Assembly (NCBI GenBank): GCA_900642245.1
Contig: CAAAJI010000037.1
Location: 84,940 to 148,939, forward strand
Length of the DNA stretch: 64,000 nt
Origin: Fragilaria radians
Lineage: Eukaryota > Bacillariophyta > Fragilariophyceae > Fragilariales > Fragilariaceae
Direction of reading: 5' to 3'
Shown: in pieces, positions 1-11,775 of the stretch
How the letters are laid out: each line of letters begins with the position of its first letter
Position numbering within the stretch: the stretch's first letter is position 1
Translations under genes and position numbers: made by a program
The notes under the pieces: generated by a model
Databases searched by the model: none
What the model saw: the letters and a program-made list of their open reading frames with translations, nothing else
Told to the model about the DNA's origin: nothing

Positions 1-312
1 AATTGATTATCTGACAATTGTAAGGAGCTCAATGTTGTCAATTGATCAATCGAAGATGGCGTTTTTCCTGCCAATAAGTTAGTAAATAAAAACATGGTTT
101 CCAATTTTGTCAAGGAACCGATAGTAGTTGGGATTGTCCCATTCAACTTATTATCACCAAAATCCAATAATGTTAGTTGAGTCAATAAGCCTATCTCCGT
201 CGGAATAGTTCCCGTCAATCGATTTGACCTGAAATCTAAAAATGTTAATTTTATCAATGCTCCAATCGATGATGGAATTGTCACTAGCAATTGATTTGAA
301 TTCAGTGAAAGT
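1..312 (-). pseudogene. Truncated copy of the secreted LRR gene
   Basis: The minus strand is open throughout and reads as plant-type leucine-rich repeats ('TGTIPTEIG', 'NGTIPTTIGSLTKL'). It matches the middle of the intact LRR gene at 9799-10869, roughly its residues 197-301, with a few substitutions. Homology stops abruptly at about 312, where the copia-like remnant begins, so the upstream half of this copy is missing. The downstream half lies beyond the window start. It is either a gene broken by the duplication or insertion junction, or the 3' part of a gene fused to new sequence. It shows that another LRR copy lay before unit A. Confidence 0.8.
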
Positions 313-2790
313 ATCCAGGCCTCTCGGTGGTTTCTGGAAATTTAGAAACAGGATCTAAGTATAGAACAGGTTCAAACCAGTAACACATTAGGATATGGGA
401 GATGTCTGGTGTCCCCCATTGTTCTGGTTTTTTCAAATGGATTTGACGGTTTGCGTTGTCTCTATTCATATTTTGCATCATCGCGTCAGAGTGCACATGC
501 TGGTATACCATGTTGCCTGACAAAATCAAGAGCGACAACTGGGAATTCAGAGTCGTCTCTTCATTCCTGCAACCTATAAAATCTTGGAAGCCATGACTTT
601 GCACTAGAAAAAAGGTATCAGTAGCAATTGCTTCATGAAATCTCTTATGTCCCAACATTTGAAAACAACTTTTTAGGTGACGTTACACAGGATAATGAAA
701 GTAATCATGGTTTATTGTGTTGTTCGTCGTAGTGTATACTGTATAATGTCATGTGGCCTAAAAGCAAAATAAGGAGAAAATCTTACATAATGAATCTTTT
801 TAGGCAGAGCCTTACTAAAGTGAGGATCTGTGACTGCTAAGATTGAGTCATCAACATTAGTCTTTTGGAAACTGCCAGTGTAGAAAACTAAAGGCACAGC
901 TTTTCCTTATAAACTATTTACCTGAGAATCAGATGGGTCATAAAGGGTGGTTTATTGTGTTGTCTAACTTTGTCAATGACCTTAAACTGGAAGATTTTTA
1001 GCAGTGTAGCCTAAGTGAATGCAGTTATCCTCAATCTCAATGTCTTACTGGTAAAGCCTGTCAGCCATCTGATCTGAGACATTGTCCTACGTTAAGCAAT
1101 GCTGTGTAAGAAAAGGAATCTCTTCAGCATTAGGCAATCTGTGTTTAAAATGAACCATACATCCAGCAAGATCAAGATGAATTTTAGGAATTTGGATCCT
1201 CTTTTCCGCTTCTATGTGAAATTCAAGCGAATACAGATATATCATTGAGCATCCAATTTATCTTGCTATACTTGATGTGGCATATGATTTTTATTTGAGA
1301 GCAAAAACTTCAAGATGCAAACTAGTAGCATCGATACGCTTTCTAATAGAATATATTTGTACGACTAATTTGAGATCCGTTCTTATCGATGCAAATTGCT
1401 TTGCGAATTCGCAAGACCGTCATCAATGTCACCAAATATCACATCTCTCTGCAAATATTTTTTGACCCATAGCCTCTGCAAGAGGGTTATGTTGTCCTCG
1501 CAAAGATTCAATCAAATAAATTTTTGGACTTACAGATGTATCTGGAAATGCATTGATGGCATCCTGCAGACTGCAAATGGAGTAACGGATGCATTAAGAA
1601 TCGTGCTTTAGTGATTCATAGTTATCATCTTGAGATACAATCTTCATCAAAGAAGGAGGTCAAGAATGTGCGCTCCTTTTTTCAGGTCATTATCAAACAT
1701 ATGGGGTGAACTTGAAAAATGCATGCAATCACCATTGTCAATTCACTTTCATTGGCGTTGCAGGTCCTGGAGATATGGGTAATCAAGATGCAGTGAAAAT
1801 GTGTAGCCTATCAAAATTGATTGAGAAACTACTGATTGTACATACACTTCAGCAGAACATCTTGTTCCAATTTCATGTGGCGAGGCTGCCAAAACATGCA
1901 CTTGAATGGACAATATAAACTTTTATGCAAGCCAGCTGTATATCAGGATTGAGATGATTTTTGGATTGATGATAAACAAATGGGTGGTTCCCTTACGCCC
2001 ATTAAAAACCAAATGTAGGAAGATTAAAAAATGATTGCTGCAATTGCAAAACTGCACAATTTTGTTGCAGCTTCTAGCTAGCCGAGCAAAGACAGTGTGA
2101 CAACCATTCCCAACCAATCTTCTCACTTGAATCAAACACACCTCTTTCGCCATGTTATATTGCCTTCGGCATCACAAGAATTTGAGGACGTGGTTGCCGC
2201 ACAAGAGCATGGCTGCTCCAAAAATCACCACATGATGTGCCCTGATAGTGAGGTATTGCAACTCACTCACCCATTGGGCCACTGTTGCGTCCTCTATAAT
2301 GCCTCTTAGAACTAAAGTATAAATTAAATTCACTAATTCATCATACTTATCATGTTCCAAAGTTTGCCAAACTTAGGTTTTTCTGCTAGTCTTGCTAATG
2401 TTTAAGATCACGCAATCCATTGCTTTTGTTTCAGACAACAAGCTGATCAACTCCTCAGTATCACCAAGCACATTAGCCAATAACTAATTTGCAACATGGA
2501 TCCAAAAACATGTCAGGACCACTGCTATGAGATTCATCATCAGATATGGCCTCATCAGAAACACAAAGACTCTCAAAACAAGTATTGTTTACAAGTGCAG
2601 CACAAATCCAGAAGTCCTGGTATGTTCTTGGAGTCACATGAAACTCACTCTGATACATTGAGCTTTGTTTCCTGCTGTCGACTTCAAGAGCAAATTCAAA
2701 TTTGTCTCAATCCTGATCTGTGATTGGGAAAAGTTCTATGGAAAAGGGTTTCACTTTCCTCTTTCCTTCAGCAGTTTTATCCCCAAGGGA
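313..2790 (-). mobile_element. Decayed Ty1/copia-type retroelement (unit A copy)
   Basis: On the minus strand, open segments at 712-897 and 302-658 read in order as the integrase region of a diatom copia-type element. Markers are 'HEAIATDTFF', a residual catalytic-core tract, 'GTPDISHILM' and 'YWFEPVLYLDPVSKFPE', which are typical of this integrase family. Farther upstream (about 2172-2790) lies a coding-like region of unknown function that shares 'CQDFW'-type sequence with the copies at 12.2-13.8 kb and 25.5-27.1 kb. All frames are broken by stops and shifts. This copy lacks about 300 bp present in the other two but keeps about 700 bp (1.7-2.4 kb) that they lack. No RT or LTRs were recognised here. 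Confidence 0.75.
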
Positions 2791-3051
2791 TTGTACGGTT
2801 GAAAAAAAGTCCTAAACTGTCGAACAAAAAATAAATTTCATGGAAGCGGGAAATCGATTTTTTGCTTTCACGTGGAAGCAAATGAGGCTCACGAATTCGT
2901 TGAAAATTGCGAATCGACAAGATTCAACGGAAAGAAGAACAATACATTGGAAGACGGATTAGCAACGATAATGACAATCAAATGTTTTTGCAACATCGCT
3001 CCCTCACCCCTCTATAGCTGATTTTCCTTCTATAGAGACACATGCACAATA

Positions 3052-4563
3052 ATGAGATCAACTGTGATTGGATTTACCTTACTTCTATTACTATTTTTCC
3101 AATGGTGTAGCTTTGTCCCATGGAATGTGAGTTTGAAACGACTGAAAATTAATTTGGAAGTCCTTCAACAACATTCGCGGTTGAAAAATTACATTCGGAA
3201 CAGCACATCTCAAAGCAATATAATTACACCTTATACCATGACTTCAATTGCAAATCTGATTCAATCATTGGTTCTTCCTGGATTGGTGATAATCTATGAC
3301 CCTTCCTTCGACAAGATTCACGTCTACTCTATTTCGAATGATAGATCACCCTCCGTCAATTTTTGTTCACGTTGTCGATTACTGATACCTGCCCTAGCTC
3401 GAGCCCTTTGGAAATTCCCTCGACTGTCAACCAATAACTCTCATGTTCAACTATTCACCTCGGATTATGACTTTCCATACGTCAATATGGATTCTATAGT
3501 CCGCGCAAAGACTAGCAGGGATTATTTTAGTCCTTGGATACAATTTGGATCTAATTTTCAAGACTCAACAATTCTCCCGAATGTACAAACTTTTCCTTTT
3601 ATCGATTTCTTACACTGTTTGCGTGAATGGAACTTATATCAAATACGCATGGGATCAAACACATCGGATAGAATAGAGAGTTTGGATTCGGCACTTAATC
3701 AAACTTGCTATCTTTTTACTATTGCTGTTTGGAACAACGACACTTGGGATAACCTTATCCCCCAAATAATTTGGCGTGGTTCAGACTTCCCCTTTTTACA
3801 CACATTTCGTCAACAAGATTTTAAAAGACCCTATTCAGTCCCAGAAGTACCTTTCTTTCCACGTCGATTGGCTGTTCAGATGGCAGAGGCAACCAACTAC
3901 ACTTGGCTAAATGCCAAGATTCAGCTGGGATCTAAAAATTTGATGGATATTGAGGAATTGTCCAAATACAAGTATCATATTGATCTGGGTGGAGCGGGAG
4001 GAACCACATGGACTGGAACTATATCCAAACTGGCTATGCCAGGTGTACTCTTTCATCATGAGACACCTGCTAAAGATTGGTTTTATGATTCGGTTCGACC
4101 ATGGGAGCATTATATACCTATCCGTACTGACCTCTCGGATTTGAGGGAAAAGTATGAATGGGCTGAAAGCAACTCCGGTAAAGTTAAGGAAATTTCTCTG
4201 CGAGCGACACAATTCGTCCAATCGCTGCTATCATTCCAAAATATACAAAAAATATACGAAGCGTACTTGGGAAAGCAAGGCATTCTATCCAACATTGTTG
4301 ATGCCTATAATGAGGAAAATCCTAAATCTCCTTCCTCCCGTCAATCTCTTCGCACTATCCTGATGGAATATCAACAAAAGTGGAATCTAAATCTTTCTCT
4401 TGTTTCGTTATGCTCACGGAATTATTGTGATGTAAGAAAGGATCAAGGGTCAATTTCACGCATCTCCATACATCCAGGACTTTGTGAAAAGCATATACGA
4501 GGCACTGAAATGTTTGGAATAGATCTGAATAATTGCACACCAAGTAGAAAATCAAAATTGTAA
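3052..4563 (+). CDS. GT90 family (CAP10/Rumi-like) glycosyltransferase, copy A
   Basis: 503 residues, single exon, ATG start. Residues 5-24 form a hydrophobic signal anchor after a short basic N-terminus, so a type II membrane protein of the secretory pathway is expected. The C-terminal half carries the CAP10/GT90 signature: 'IIWRGSDF' (239-246), 'YHIDLGGAGGTTWTG' (308-322), 'HHETPAKDWF' (335-344) and 'HYIPIRTDLSDL' (353-364). Family members transfer a sugar (xylose or glucose) onto proteins or polysaccharides; the acceptor here is unknown. The protein ends in RKSKL, a peroxisomal PTS1-like tripeptide that sits oddly with the N-terminal anchor. The copies at 14018 and 27357 have exactly the same length, which suggests constraint or very recent duplication. 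Copy A is the most divergent of the three. Confidence 0.85.
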   Translation: MRSTVIGFTLLLLLFFQWCSFVPWNVSLKRLKINLEVLQQHSRLKNYIRNSTSQSNIITPYTMTSIANLIQSLVLPGLVIIYDPSFDKIHVYSISNDRSPSVNFCSRCRLLIPALARALWKFPRLSTNNSHVQLFTSDYDFPYVNMDSIVRAKTSRDYFSPWIQFGSNFQDSTILPNVQTFPFIDFLHCLREWNLYQIRMGSNTSDRIESLDSALNQTCYLFTIAVWNNDTWDNLIPQIIWRGSDFPFLHTFRQQDFKRPYSVPEVPFFPRRLAVQMAEATNYTWLNAKIQLGSKNLMDIEELSKYKYHIDLGGAGGTTWTGTISKLAMPGVLFHHETPAKDWFYDSVRPWEHYIPIRTDLSDLREKYEWAESNSGKVKEISLRATQFVQSLLSFQNIQKIYEAYLGKQGILSNIVDAYNEENPKSPSSRQSLRTILMEYQQKWNLNLSLVSLCSRNYCDVRKDQGSISRISIHPGLCEKHIRGTEMFGIDLNNCTPSRKSKL

Positions 4564-6900
4564 ATTAAATACTTCGACCAATTATTCAATTAGGAATCTA
4601 TACATCAAATCAATTGGATGAAAATCATCATTTCACATATTGCCTTTTTGTTTTTGTTTGCGTCTAGTACAAATCCTTGAAGTCCTTACTTGGAAAGTGG
4701 TCCCTCATCTTTGCCTCCAACAGGAATCTCCTTTAGTGTAAAAGTGATCTCAATACTTCTTTGTGAAAGCGTGATGATCTACACGCATTTCTTTTTTTCC
4801 TACTTTCTTTCTCTTGTGAGAATGATCCTGGAAATAATGTATCTGCCATAATTTCCCCCTTTTTAGATGCAGCAAAGGTGAAAAAGTCGTTTGCTGAAGG
4901 TATGTGCAGTTGTCGCAATCACCCCAGCATACCAAAGCAGTATGGGGAGGTTATGTAAATGAATTTCTCAATGAAGCCATCAGAAGTTCAAGAATTCATG
5001 CATCAAAGCAAGATAAGTAGTTCCCTGAATATGAATGTACCTAATGCTTCTAGCAGAAAATACCACATCAGTATTTTGGATGGTGATGCTGAAAATTGTT
5101 TCCTAGGACAAGGTTAGGAAGTTCTATCTATTCGTAACTTAAGATGGGAACGTGTTTTTGGTTATGGTCATGAGCCTGCAGTTAAAATGATGACTCTAAG
5201 AGTGAGGGCAATGACTATAATTGATTTTCCTGATGGATCACCCGTTTACTAGTTATGCATAAAGGTACTTATAATGAAAAGACCAATTATTCCCTGTTGT
5301 CAGAGTTTCAGTCAAGGCAATTCGGAGGGAAAAAGATTTGGCAAAGACACGGATAGGCTTAACAGACGATAAGACAGAATGATGGTGATCCCTAGACAAA
5401 GTGATACTCCGCGGTTGCTATGATTTTTCTTGTTGCCTTAGCCTATTGCCTTACAAATTCCTAGAAAAATGGGTAAAACTGTTCATTCACATTAGCAAAG
5501 CTGACAAAGATAAATATCTTCCAATAGCAGTCTTTACATGTTTTTATTACTCCTTTTTCGCTCACAAGACTATAACCCAATTTCCATCCGATTCCTTCAA
5601 TTCCTTTCTGACCAATTCAAATGTTGAGGCAAAAGAGAAAAAATGAAACCAAAGCTACATTCACATTTTTTAACGAAAATTTAATTGAAGATACTAAATG
5701 TTGCAAACATGAAGTCTGAATCTGACTGTGATGTTTCCGATTAAGTGGAGTATGCACTTTCGATGGTTGCTGAACATCAATCTCTTCCATGTCAAAGCAT
5801 AAAATTGAGGTGATACTATGCATGATTTAATATTTTTCATAGAGATTATGCATTGCAAAATGAATAATCTCGAGATACTTTTCAAAGTTTTTGATGTCTT
5901 TGAGATCAAGAACTTCACACCACTGATCAATGTCTTTTGGGAGATACTATCCTCATCATCTTATTTGGTGGTTTGTAGGTGACATGATCAACGGCGAGTG
6001 ATGTTTGATGCGTTAAACACGTTCTCAGAAACTTTCTCCTGAAGCATAGTTGACCAACAAAATCTATTTTTGTTTCATTTTTCTGCTCATGTACTAAATT
6101 GCCTATATGGAAGGAGTGTTGTTATCAGTTCTAAACGGAAAGGTACAATTTTCTCCTAGGGGAATACAGGTGTTGAATATTAATCCCTACCTCCTCTTGC
6201 ATTTGTTGAGCTATGCAAATCATTTTATTCTGAGCTGAAATGGCAGATTTGAACTCCTAGAGCGCAGTAGGAATGTAGGTTTATATGTGATGAAATTCAA
6301 GTGCAGATATTGCTCTTGCTACCTATCAATCATGTGCTAAAAATTGAGCACTCAAATTTAAAAAAGAGTAATGAGAGCAAGTGACAATCACCTCCCCGTA
6401 AAAAGAGTTGTGAAACCCGATTTCGCTGGGCTGTAGAGAAAATAACACGGTGATTTCAATTACACAATTAAAATACTGTAGAAAAAAAATGAAGCCACGA
6501 GCAGAGCTATTGAAACAATTGTGAATTAATGTTAGAATACACTAGAAATATTTCCAGCAGGATGAAAAAGCATAGCAAAAAGGAAAAAATCAGCAATTAT
6601 AGCAATAATCTAGCTGTTTTTAAATCAAACATTTGGGAATGAAAAGAGGTAAATTTACTGTTCTAAGCTATGGCGGCGCATGTGATACACATGTCTTTAA
6701 TGCATCAACAATTAAGTTACTGCTATGAAAGTAATCTAAAAAAATTCAAGCTGAATTGAGAACTTATACATTAAATCTAATCTAGAATCGAGATGCATGT
6801 TATACAGCAGCACTTCACTCTTTATGTGAGTCGCCTTTAGATTGCTCAGGAATCATGCCATTATACGGATGAGATCAAATTTGGCTAAAGAAATGTAAAG
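4564..6900. other. Non-coding spacer downstream of GT90 copy A
   Basis: About 2.3 kb without a supportable gene. It aligns with 15530-18900 and, up to about 6240, with 28869-30790. Short open frames such as 5401-5646 are not conserved in frame between the copies, so they look like chance or decayed frames. The region around 6461-6480 is the empty site that matches the inverted-repeat insertion in unit B. Confidence 0.6.
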
Positions 6901-7040
6901 ACATCGGGTTGACTCTTACGCTAGATATTACAAAGGTTTCGGTCAGAGAATGGCTGTGTAAGACAGAATATGACTCATTTGAGATAGTCCTCAGAAAGTT
7001 GTCTCATCTTTATAAAGATTCTGAACGTGCTTGCTCACTT

Positions 7041-8819
7041 TCAGCAATTCTGATCTCGGATGAATCTTATTCCGATGTCAGAATCCAAAAGACCCAGATT
7101 ACGCGCTGCGTCGGCCCAATACTCTTTACCAAAACCAACAATAGATTTATATCCAATAAATTGAATGATCATCAACTTTAATTCGGATAGATTCTCGTGG
7201 CAATTTTCTTTCAAAAAATGTGTCGATGCCATATTTTGGGCAGCTTGATATATACCTAGTAAAGTAAAAGGAAAGTAAACTGATCCTTTTTTTCTACGAT
7301 TCAGGGCAAGGTTTGCACAATGTTTACAACGAATCCCAACTTGTTTCAGCTTATTGCCTTATTTCGTCCTCTTGTATGACCCAATAAGTCATCTGCGGAT
7401 GCAGAGAAAAATTCGATCTGTTGACGAAGTAAAACTTGAAGAGAAGAGAGCTTCTTTGTGTCATCAGGTAGTGCAATTATAAAAGGAAGGCATTGCGGTA
7501 CTCTGGCTTCAATCGCCTGAGTCCCGAAAGAGTGTTGTAGGGCTCCACCCATAGAAAGTGACACAGATTCAGAGCTTGTTGAATCTTGTTGCACAATATC
7601 TATAGCATGAGCACCATCAATGGTATCGTTGACTCTAAGTATTTGACTTGGAATTAGATTTGAATGGTTATCCTCGTTAAGAACAAGACTATGCGGTATC
7701 TGATTCTATTTGAAGAGTTTATTCTTTCATTAGCAAGATCGAAATCTTGAAGAATCATTAGCATTTAATAGTGCATGTATTTCTGACCAAGGGTGACTGC
7801 ATATATGTTGAGAGGGTGACCCAAAGGGAAGTGAGGCTCGTGACATTGAAGGAGTAGGTATTCTTTCTTGAGCAAGTATATGCCAAGCAAAAGGATTTGA
7901 TACAATTAAAGGGTTAAGAACTGTCGATCGAATGTTCTGCAAGGTCAAAAGTGACAAAAGGTGATCTGATGATCTCGTTAGATTATTTAATAGTACGTTA
8001 GTTGAGGGAGTGGGTTGCAAGGAGGAAGAAAATCGATTGATAGAAATTGAGTGCCATGGGATCGAAAGGTGAAGGCAGTAACGGAAAGTCTCTTCTCACG
8101 TCAGGAGACTTTGCTGAAGACGAAACGAGAGGCAATGACTCTCCAACTTCGATCGCAAGATAGGGTAGGACATTGCATACTCTGAGAGTATTGATATGGT
8201 GTTGCAGGATTTCATTTTGACAAATAGTGTCTTCAACATTACTGACTTGGAGATTTGTATCTTGCTGTTCTTCGACATACGTATTGTTCAAAAGGCCTTG
8301 GATATCGACTTTTCTGTTGTCCTTATTTGGACGATGTCTATCTGAATGTTGATTAATACCATTATAAGAAAAGATAAGTGTAATAAGGTGTGAGTTATTA
8401 CGAAATATCGCTATTGAATGGGAATCTTGTGCTATCATTTTGATCTTATTGTCCGAATTGGTACGCTTACATTGAGTGTTGCTTTTGTCGTATTGAATTC
8501 CTTTCCGGACATCTGGCATCATCTTTGATTCAGTGATTTGGATTGGATTCGAATCCCCTTGACACCTTCCTTTTTGCTTAGCTTCATTAAGAGCTTGATT
8601 ACGATTCAAGGAACAATTATGTCTTTGCTTTTTCAGCTGGTTTGAAGCTCTGGTATTTTCTGTTGTAGAGTGATTTAGACCTATCTCTCGCTCGACATCG
8701 ACAGATAATAATGTTGATATTTGTCGCTTTCTTGACAGATGGTTTAGATTATGAGGATAATTGCAGTCGTCTTTATCCTGATTTTCATCATCGTTTGAAT
8801 GGTCGTTGCAAGATTTCAT
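7041..8819 (-). pseudogene. Frame-broken diatom GIRCKHCA/YFP-IYQAAQN module protein, copy A
   Basis: The minus strand reads, in order: an Asn/Ser/Gln-rich N-terminal region from ATG at 8819 (273 codons); a continuation in another frame (8020-7730); then 7594-7346 with 'LPDDTKKLSSLQVLLRQQIE'; then, in yet another frame, 'VGIRCKHCA' (about 7309-7340) and 'GSVYFPFTLLGIYQAAQN' ending near 7041. The last parts form a module I recognise from diatom predicted proteins, with a C-x2-C/H cluster that may bind metal; its function is unknown. An extra A near 8049 (compared with copy B) causes the first shift, and a second shift near 7351 is shared with copy B. The segment 7600-7730 may hold an intron (acceptor 'aaatag', branch-like 'gctaatga'). 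It could be a pseudogene or a gene with base-level sequencing errors. Confidence 0.6.
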
Positions 8820-8846
8820 GGTAGTATTGTGCGAAGGGGTGGAGCC

Positions 8847-9137
8847 TTAATTATTGGAAACGTCATACAGTCGTTCCGAAAACTGTGACACAGATAAACT
8901 CCGGCATTTTGTTAAAACACCCTTAGCACGATCTTCAGACCTCAAACCTTTTAAGATTTGATTTTTCAGGGAAGATGGATAGAGTAATTTTTCACAATAA
9001 GCTAACACTTTACAAGGATAAGGGAAGATGAAATCCTCATATTCTATGTAATCGGTCAGAGTTGATAAAATCAGAACCCCAAGTGAGCCATGTAGTCGTT
9101 TCAGAACTTGCTCTAGAGTTCTGTCATCTCTTCTCAC
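8847..9137 (-). other. Open frame without ATG upstream of the C-x2-C module gene
   Basis: 96 codons on the minus strand with coding-like composition ('LGVLILSTLTDYIEYEDFIF') but no ATG. It could be an upstream exon of the gene at 7041-8819 or a decayed separate gene. The matching stretch in unit B (about 20800-21090) is broken by stops, so the frame is not conserved. The product is not recognised. Confidence 0.25.
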
Positions 9138-9798
9138 AATTAAGATTCTTTGATTTAATCCTACTTAATTCCCTTTTGAATATTTTCATAAGACATTATT
9201 ATGCTTCAGGCTTTTGAATATTTTGAAATTTTGAGATATATTGAGGAGCCAGTCCTGCTTTTGGCCAATTACTTCATGTTCTAGAGACTGTCTATCTTGG
9301 TTAGTATGTTATCAGATATTGCGTTTGAAATTGATTGCTCCATGGTCCTACTGCAACACGACCTCATATTTACTAAAGTCTATCATGTGATTATGTTGCT
9401 GATTGGCTGGCAGAACTTGCTTTTTCTTTGTGATTGAAAGCATTAACATTTGACCTAAAGAATCTTAACAATTATTCTTTAGGCGGTACTTAGAAAAGTA
9501 TTGGAGATCAATCAGGAATCGGAAAAATGTCAGCTACAATATTTAGTTGTCATTGAAAGTAAGTTTATTGGGAATGAATTTCTTGAATTGTCTGCATATA
9601 TAATTGATATTTTGTCTCTCTGTAAAGTACCGCATGGTATTCCCTCAAAAACATAAGAATCTTTAAAAAACTAATATCTTTGTGCAATGATACTAGCATC
9701 TCATACTACTTTGCATATTCTCTACCTAAAATTATATACATCTACTAAAGGGTAAGAAGATTCCAAGAAATGGATCAAAAGATACCCTTCAATCCATG

Positions 9799-10869
9799 TT
9801 AAGCTCCTGAACACCAACAACAACCTGGAGGACATGTAACTTCCTTACAGTCAACTACACCCTTGAGGGGACAAATTGAATTAGGAACTTCCCCTACCAA
9901 ATTATTGTCACCCAGAATCAAGAATTCCAATAGTGTTAATAATCCAATCTCTGTTAGAATATCCCCTGTTAATTGATTATCTGACAATTGTAAGGAACTC
10001 AATGTTGTCAATTGTCCAATCGAAGATGGAATTTTTCCTGCCAATAAGTTAGTAAATAAAAACATGGTTTCCAACTTAGTCAAGGAACCGATAGTAGTTG
10101 GGATTGTCCCATTCAACTTATTATCACCAAAATCCAATAATGTTAGTTGAGTCAAGAAGCCAATCTCCGTCGGAATAGTTCCCGTCAATCGATTTGACCT
10201 GAAATCTAACAATGTTAATTTTATCAATGCTCCAATCGAAGATGGAATCGTCCCTAGTAATTGATTTGAATTCAGAGACAAGTCTGTCAGTAGAGTTAAC
10301 GCTCCAATTGTATTTGGAATCGAACCTGTGATTTGACCAAACATACTCAGGGTAGTTAACTTGGTTAGTAATCCTATCGTCAATGGAATTGTCCCAGTTA
10401 TATCATTCCCTATAAGTAGTCCTGTTAATTTAGACAAACATCCTATCGTGGATGGGATGGTCCCATTGACGAATCGCATGGATAGATTCGTCAACTTGGA
10501 TAACACTCCAACCTGAGTGGGAATTGTACCACCCCAGGGGTACCCAACAGTTGCATCCAAACAATCGGTCACATCGGAATAACCTATAAAGGTACATGCA
10601 ATACGTTTGTCTTCTATGGATAATGTCAAGGGACAAAATCGAGGTCTTGGTGTTGTTAACTTTCGAGTAGGCTTTCGAGTAGGCTTTTTTCGTTTCGTGG
10701 GTGATTTGGTACGACGAATGGGCTGTTGCTGCTGCTGCAGCGTAATTGCATCGGAGATTAAAATACGTGTATCAATGGATACATCTATATCATCATATGC
10801 AGTTACAAATTGGATAATCCTTGCAGTAATTAACAAGAAGAAAGAAAGAAGCAGAACTACAGATTGCAT
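9799..10869 (-). CDS. Secreted leucine-rich repeat protein
   Basis: 356 residues, single exon, ATG at 10869. Residues 1-24 are a hydrophobic signal peptide. A short poly-Q and a basic linker with a repeated 'KPTR' follow (about 45-75). Residues about 114-335 hold roughly nine plant-type LRRs of the form LtxLtxLxxxxNxltGtIPxxIGxL. The C-terminus is a Cys-rich cap ending 'CPPGCCWCSGA'. There is no membrane segment after the LRRs and no kinase domain, so it is probably secreted or wall-associated and binds protein or peptide partners. It lies on the opposite strand to the GT90 genes, between units A and B. A truncated copy sits at 1-312. Its ligand is unknown. Confidence 0.85.
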   Translation of the reverse strand: MQSVVLLLSFFLLITARIIQFVTAYDDIDVSIDTRILISDAITLQQQQQPIRRTKSPTKRKKPTRKPTRKLTTPRPRFCPLTLSIEDKRIACTFIGYSDVTDCLDATVGYPWGGTIPTQVGVLSKLTNLSMRFVNGTIPSTIGCLSKLTGLLIGNDITGTIPLTIGLLTKLTTLSMFGQITGSIPNTIGALTLLTDLSLNSNQLLGTIPSSIGALIKLTLLDFRSNRLTGTIPTEIGFLTQLTLLDFGDNKLNGTIPTTIGSLTKLETMFLFTNLLAGKIPSSIGQLTTLSSLQLSDNQLTGDILTEIGLLTLLEFLILGDNNLVGEVPNSICPLKGVVDCKEVTCPPGCCWCSGA

Positions 10870-11167
10870 AATATCGAATGTTTGGAAACAAGAAGAACTG
10901 GAATGTCTACAGATTCATCAACACGCAGAAAGTATACATCTTAAATTCCCAGTTTATTGCTGGAAACCTTACCCTTAAGGAAAAGTCATACAATATTGTG
11001 CTTCGTAGAGAGGCATGTCTACAAATATAAATATATATAACATCCTTGTTTAATAATAGGTGGGTGTGTGTGGTATGCATAAAAAATTATTTTTGTAGTC
11101 AGATATTGTTGACACAAGTTGGGTAAGAAAAAAAGGATGTGAAAAGATGCAGTTTACAGCTGGATTT

Positions 11168-11551
11168 TCATACATGCATTATTAGGTCATATTTGACATC
11201 CAATACTATGTGATAGGGAATCCTCTGATTTCCATTAGAAATACTCTTCACTGAATCAAGTACTATGAATGTCTGATAATCTATAAATTGATTTAAGATT
11301 GTCCTAATTGTTTGTCCCCATGGATTATTACCATTTTTCTTATCCAAATTGACAATATTGTTGGACTTGCCAAGACCCTTTTGTATCCTGGCAATATCCA
11401 CTGGTGGTTTAGCCTTGCAATACTGTTCAAGAAGGTTTTGGCTTCTTGCCAATGAGATTCTTGGTGTAGGCTTGCTTAAATTTATCCATGGTTGTGATTT
11501 GTAAACATCATCCCCTTCTACTAGACATTCAGGATTTGTACTTGTGTTCAT
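11168..11551 (-). mobile_element. Copia reverse transcriptase N-terminal fragment
   Basis: 127 codons on the minus strand, ATG at 11551. The segment around 'NNPWGQTIRTILNQF' followed by 'RIPYHIVLDVKYDL' is the entry to the RVT_2 (copia reverse transcriptase) domain. It ends where the polymerase core should begin. It is on the same strand as the integrase-like remnant beyond the N run, in the copia order integrase then RT, so both may belong to one element interrupted by the gap. Confidence 0.75.
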
Positions 11552-11775
11552 TCCTATTTCTTCACAATATTAGAGCAACTGCTCTAAGCTGCTATAAGAG
11601 TTTATACAAATTTGTAAATTATGATCTAAAAAGTTGCTTTATCCTAGATCTCTTGTGAATCAATTGCAACATGTTTCCTTGACCATGTAGTCTCTTTAGC
11701 TTACTTACATGTTAGATTCAACACTTAACATTTAGACTTTGTGATCTTAGATTCACGACTTAGATTCATCAATCG

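Larger units (their letters stand above)
313..9490. repeat. Segmental duplication unit A
   Basis: Copia-type remnant, GT90, spacer and C-x2-C module gene in the same order and orientation as 12380-21435 (unit B). Unit C at 25680-30790 covers only the first three parts. Homology with unit B ends at about 9490. Confidence 0.85.

Noticed and set aside
3907..4295. Minus-strand open frames inside the GT90 genes (also 14927-15261 and 28266-28600)
   Set aside because: They recur in each copy only because the coding strand is conserved; they lie opposite the GT90 domain and have no features of their own.
5401..5646. 81-codon frame in the GT90 downstream spacer
   Set aside because: The counterparts at 16512 and 29871 are in different frames and end differently, so no protein is conserved.
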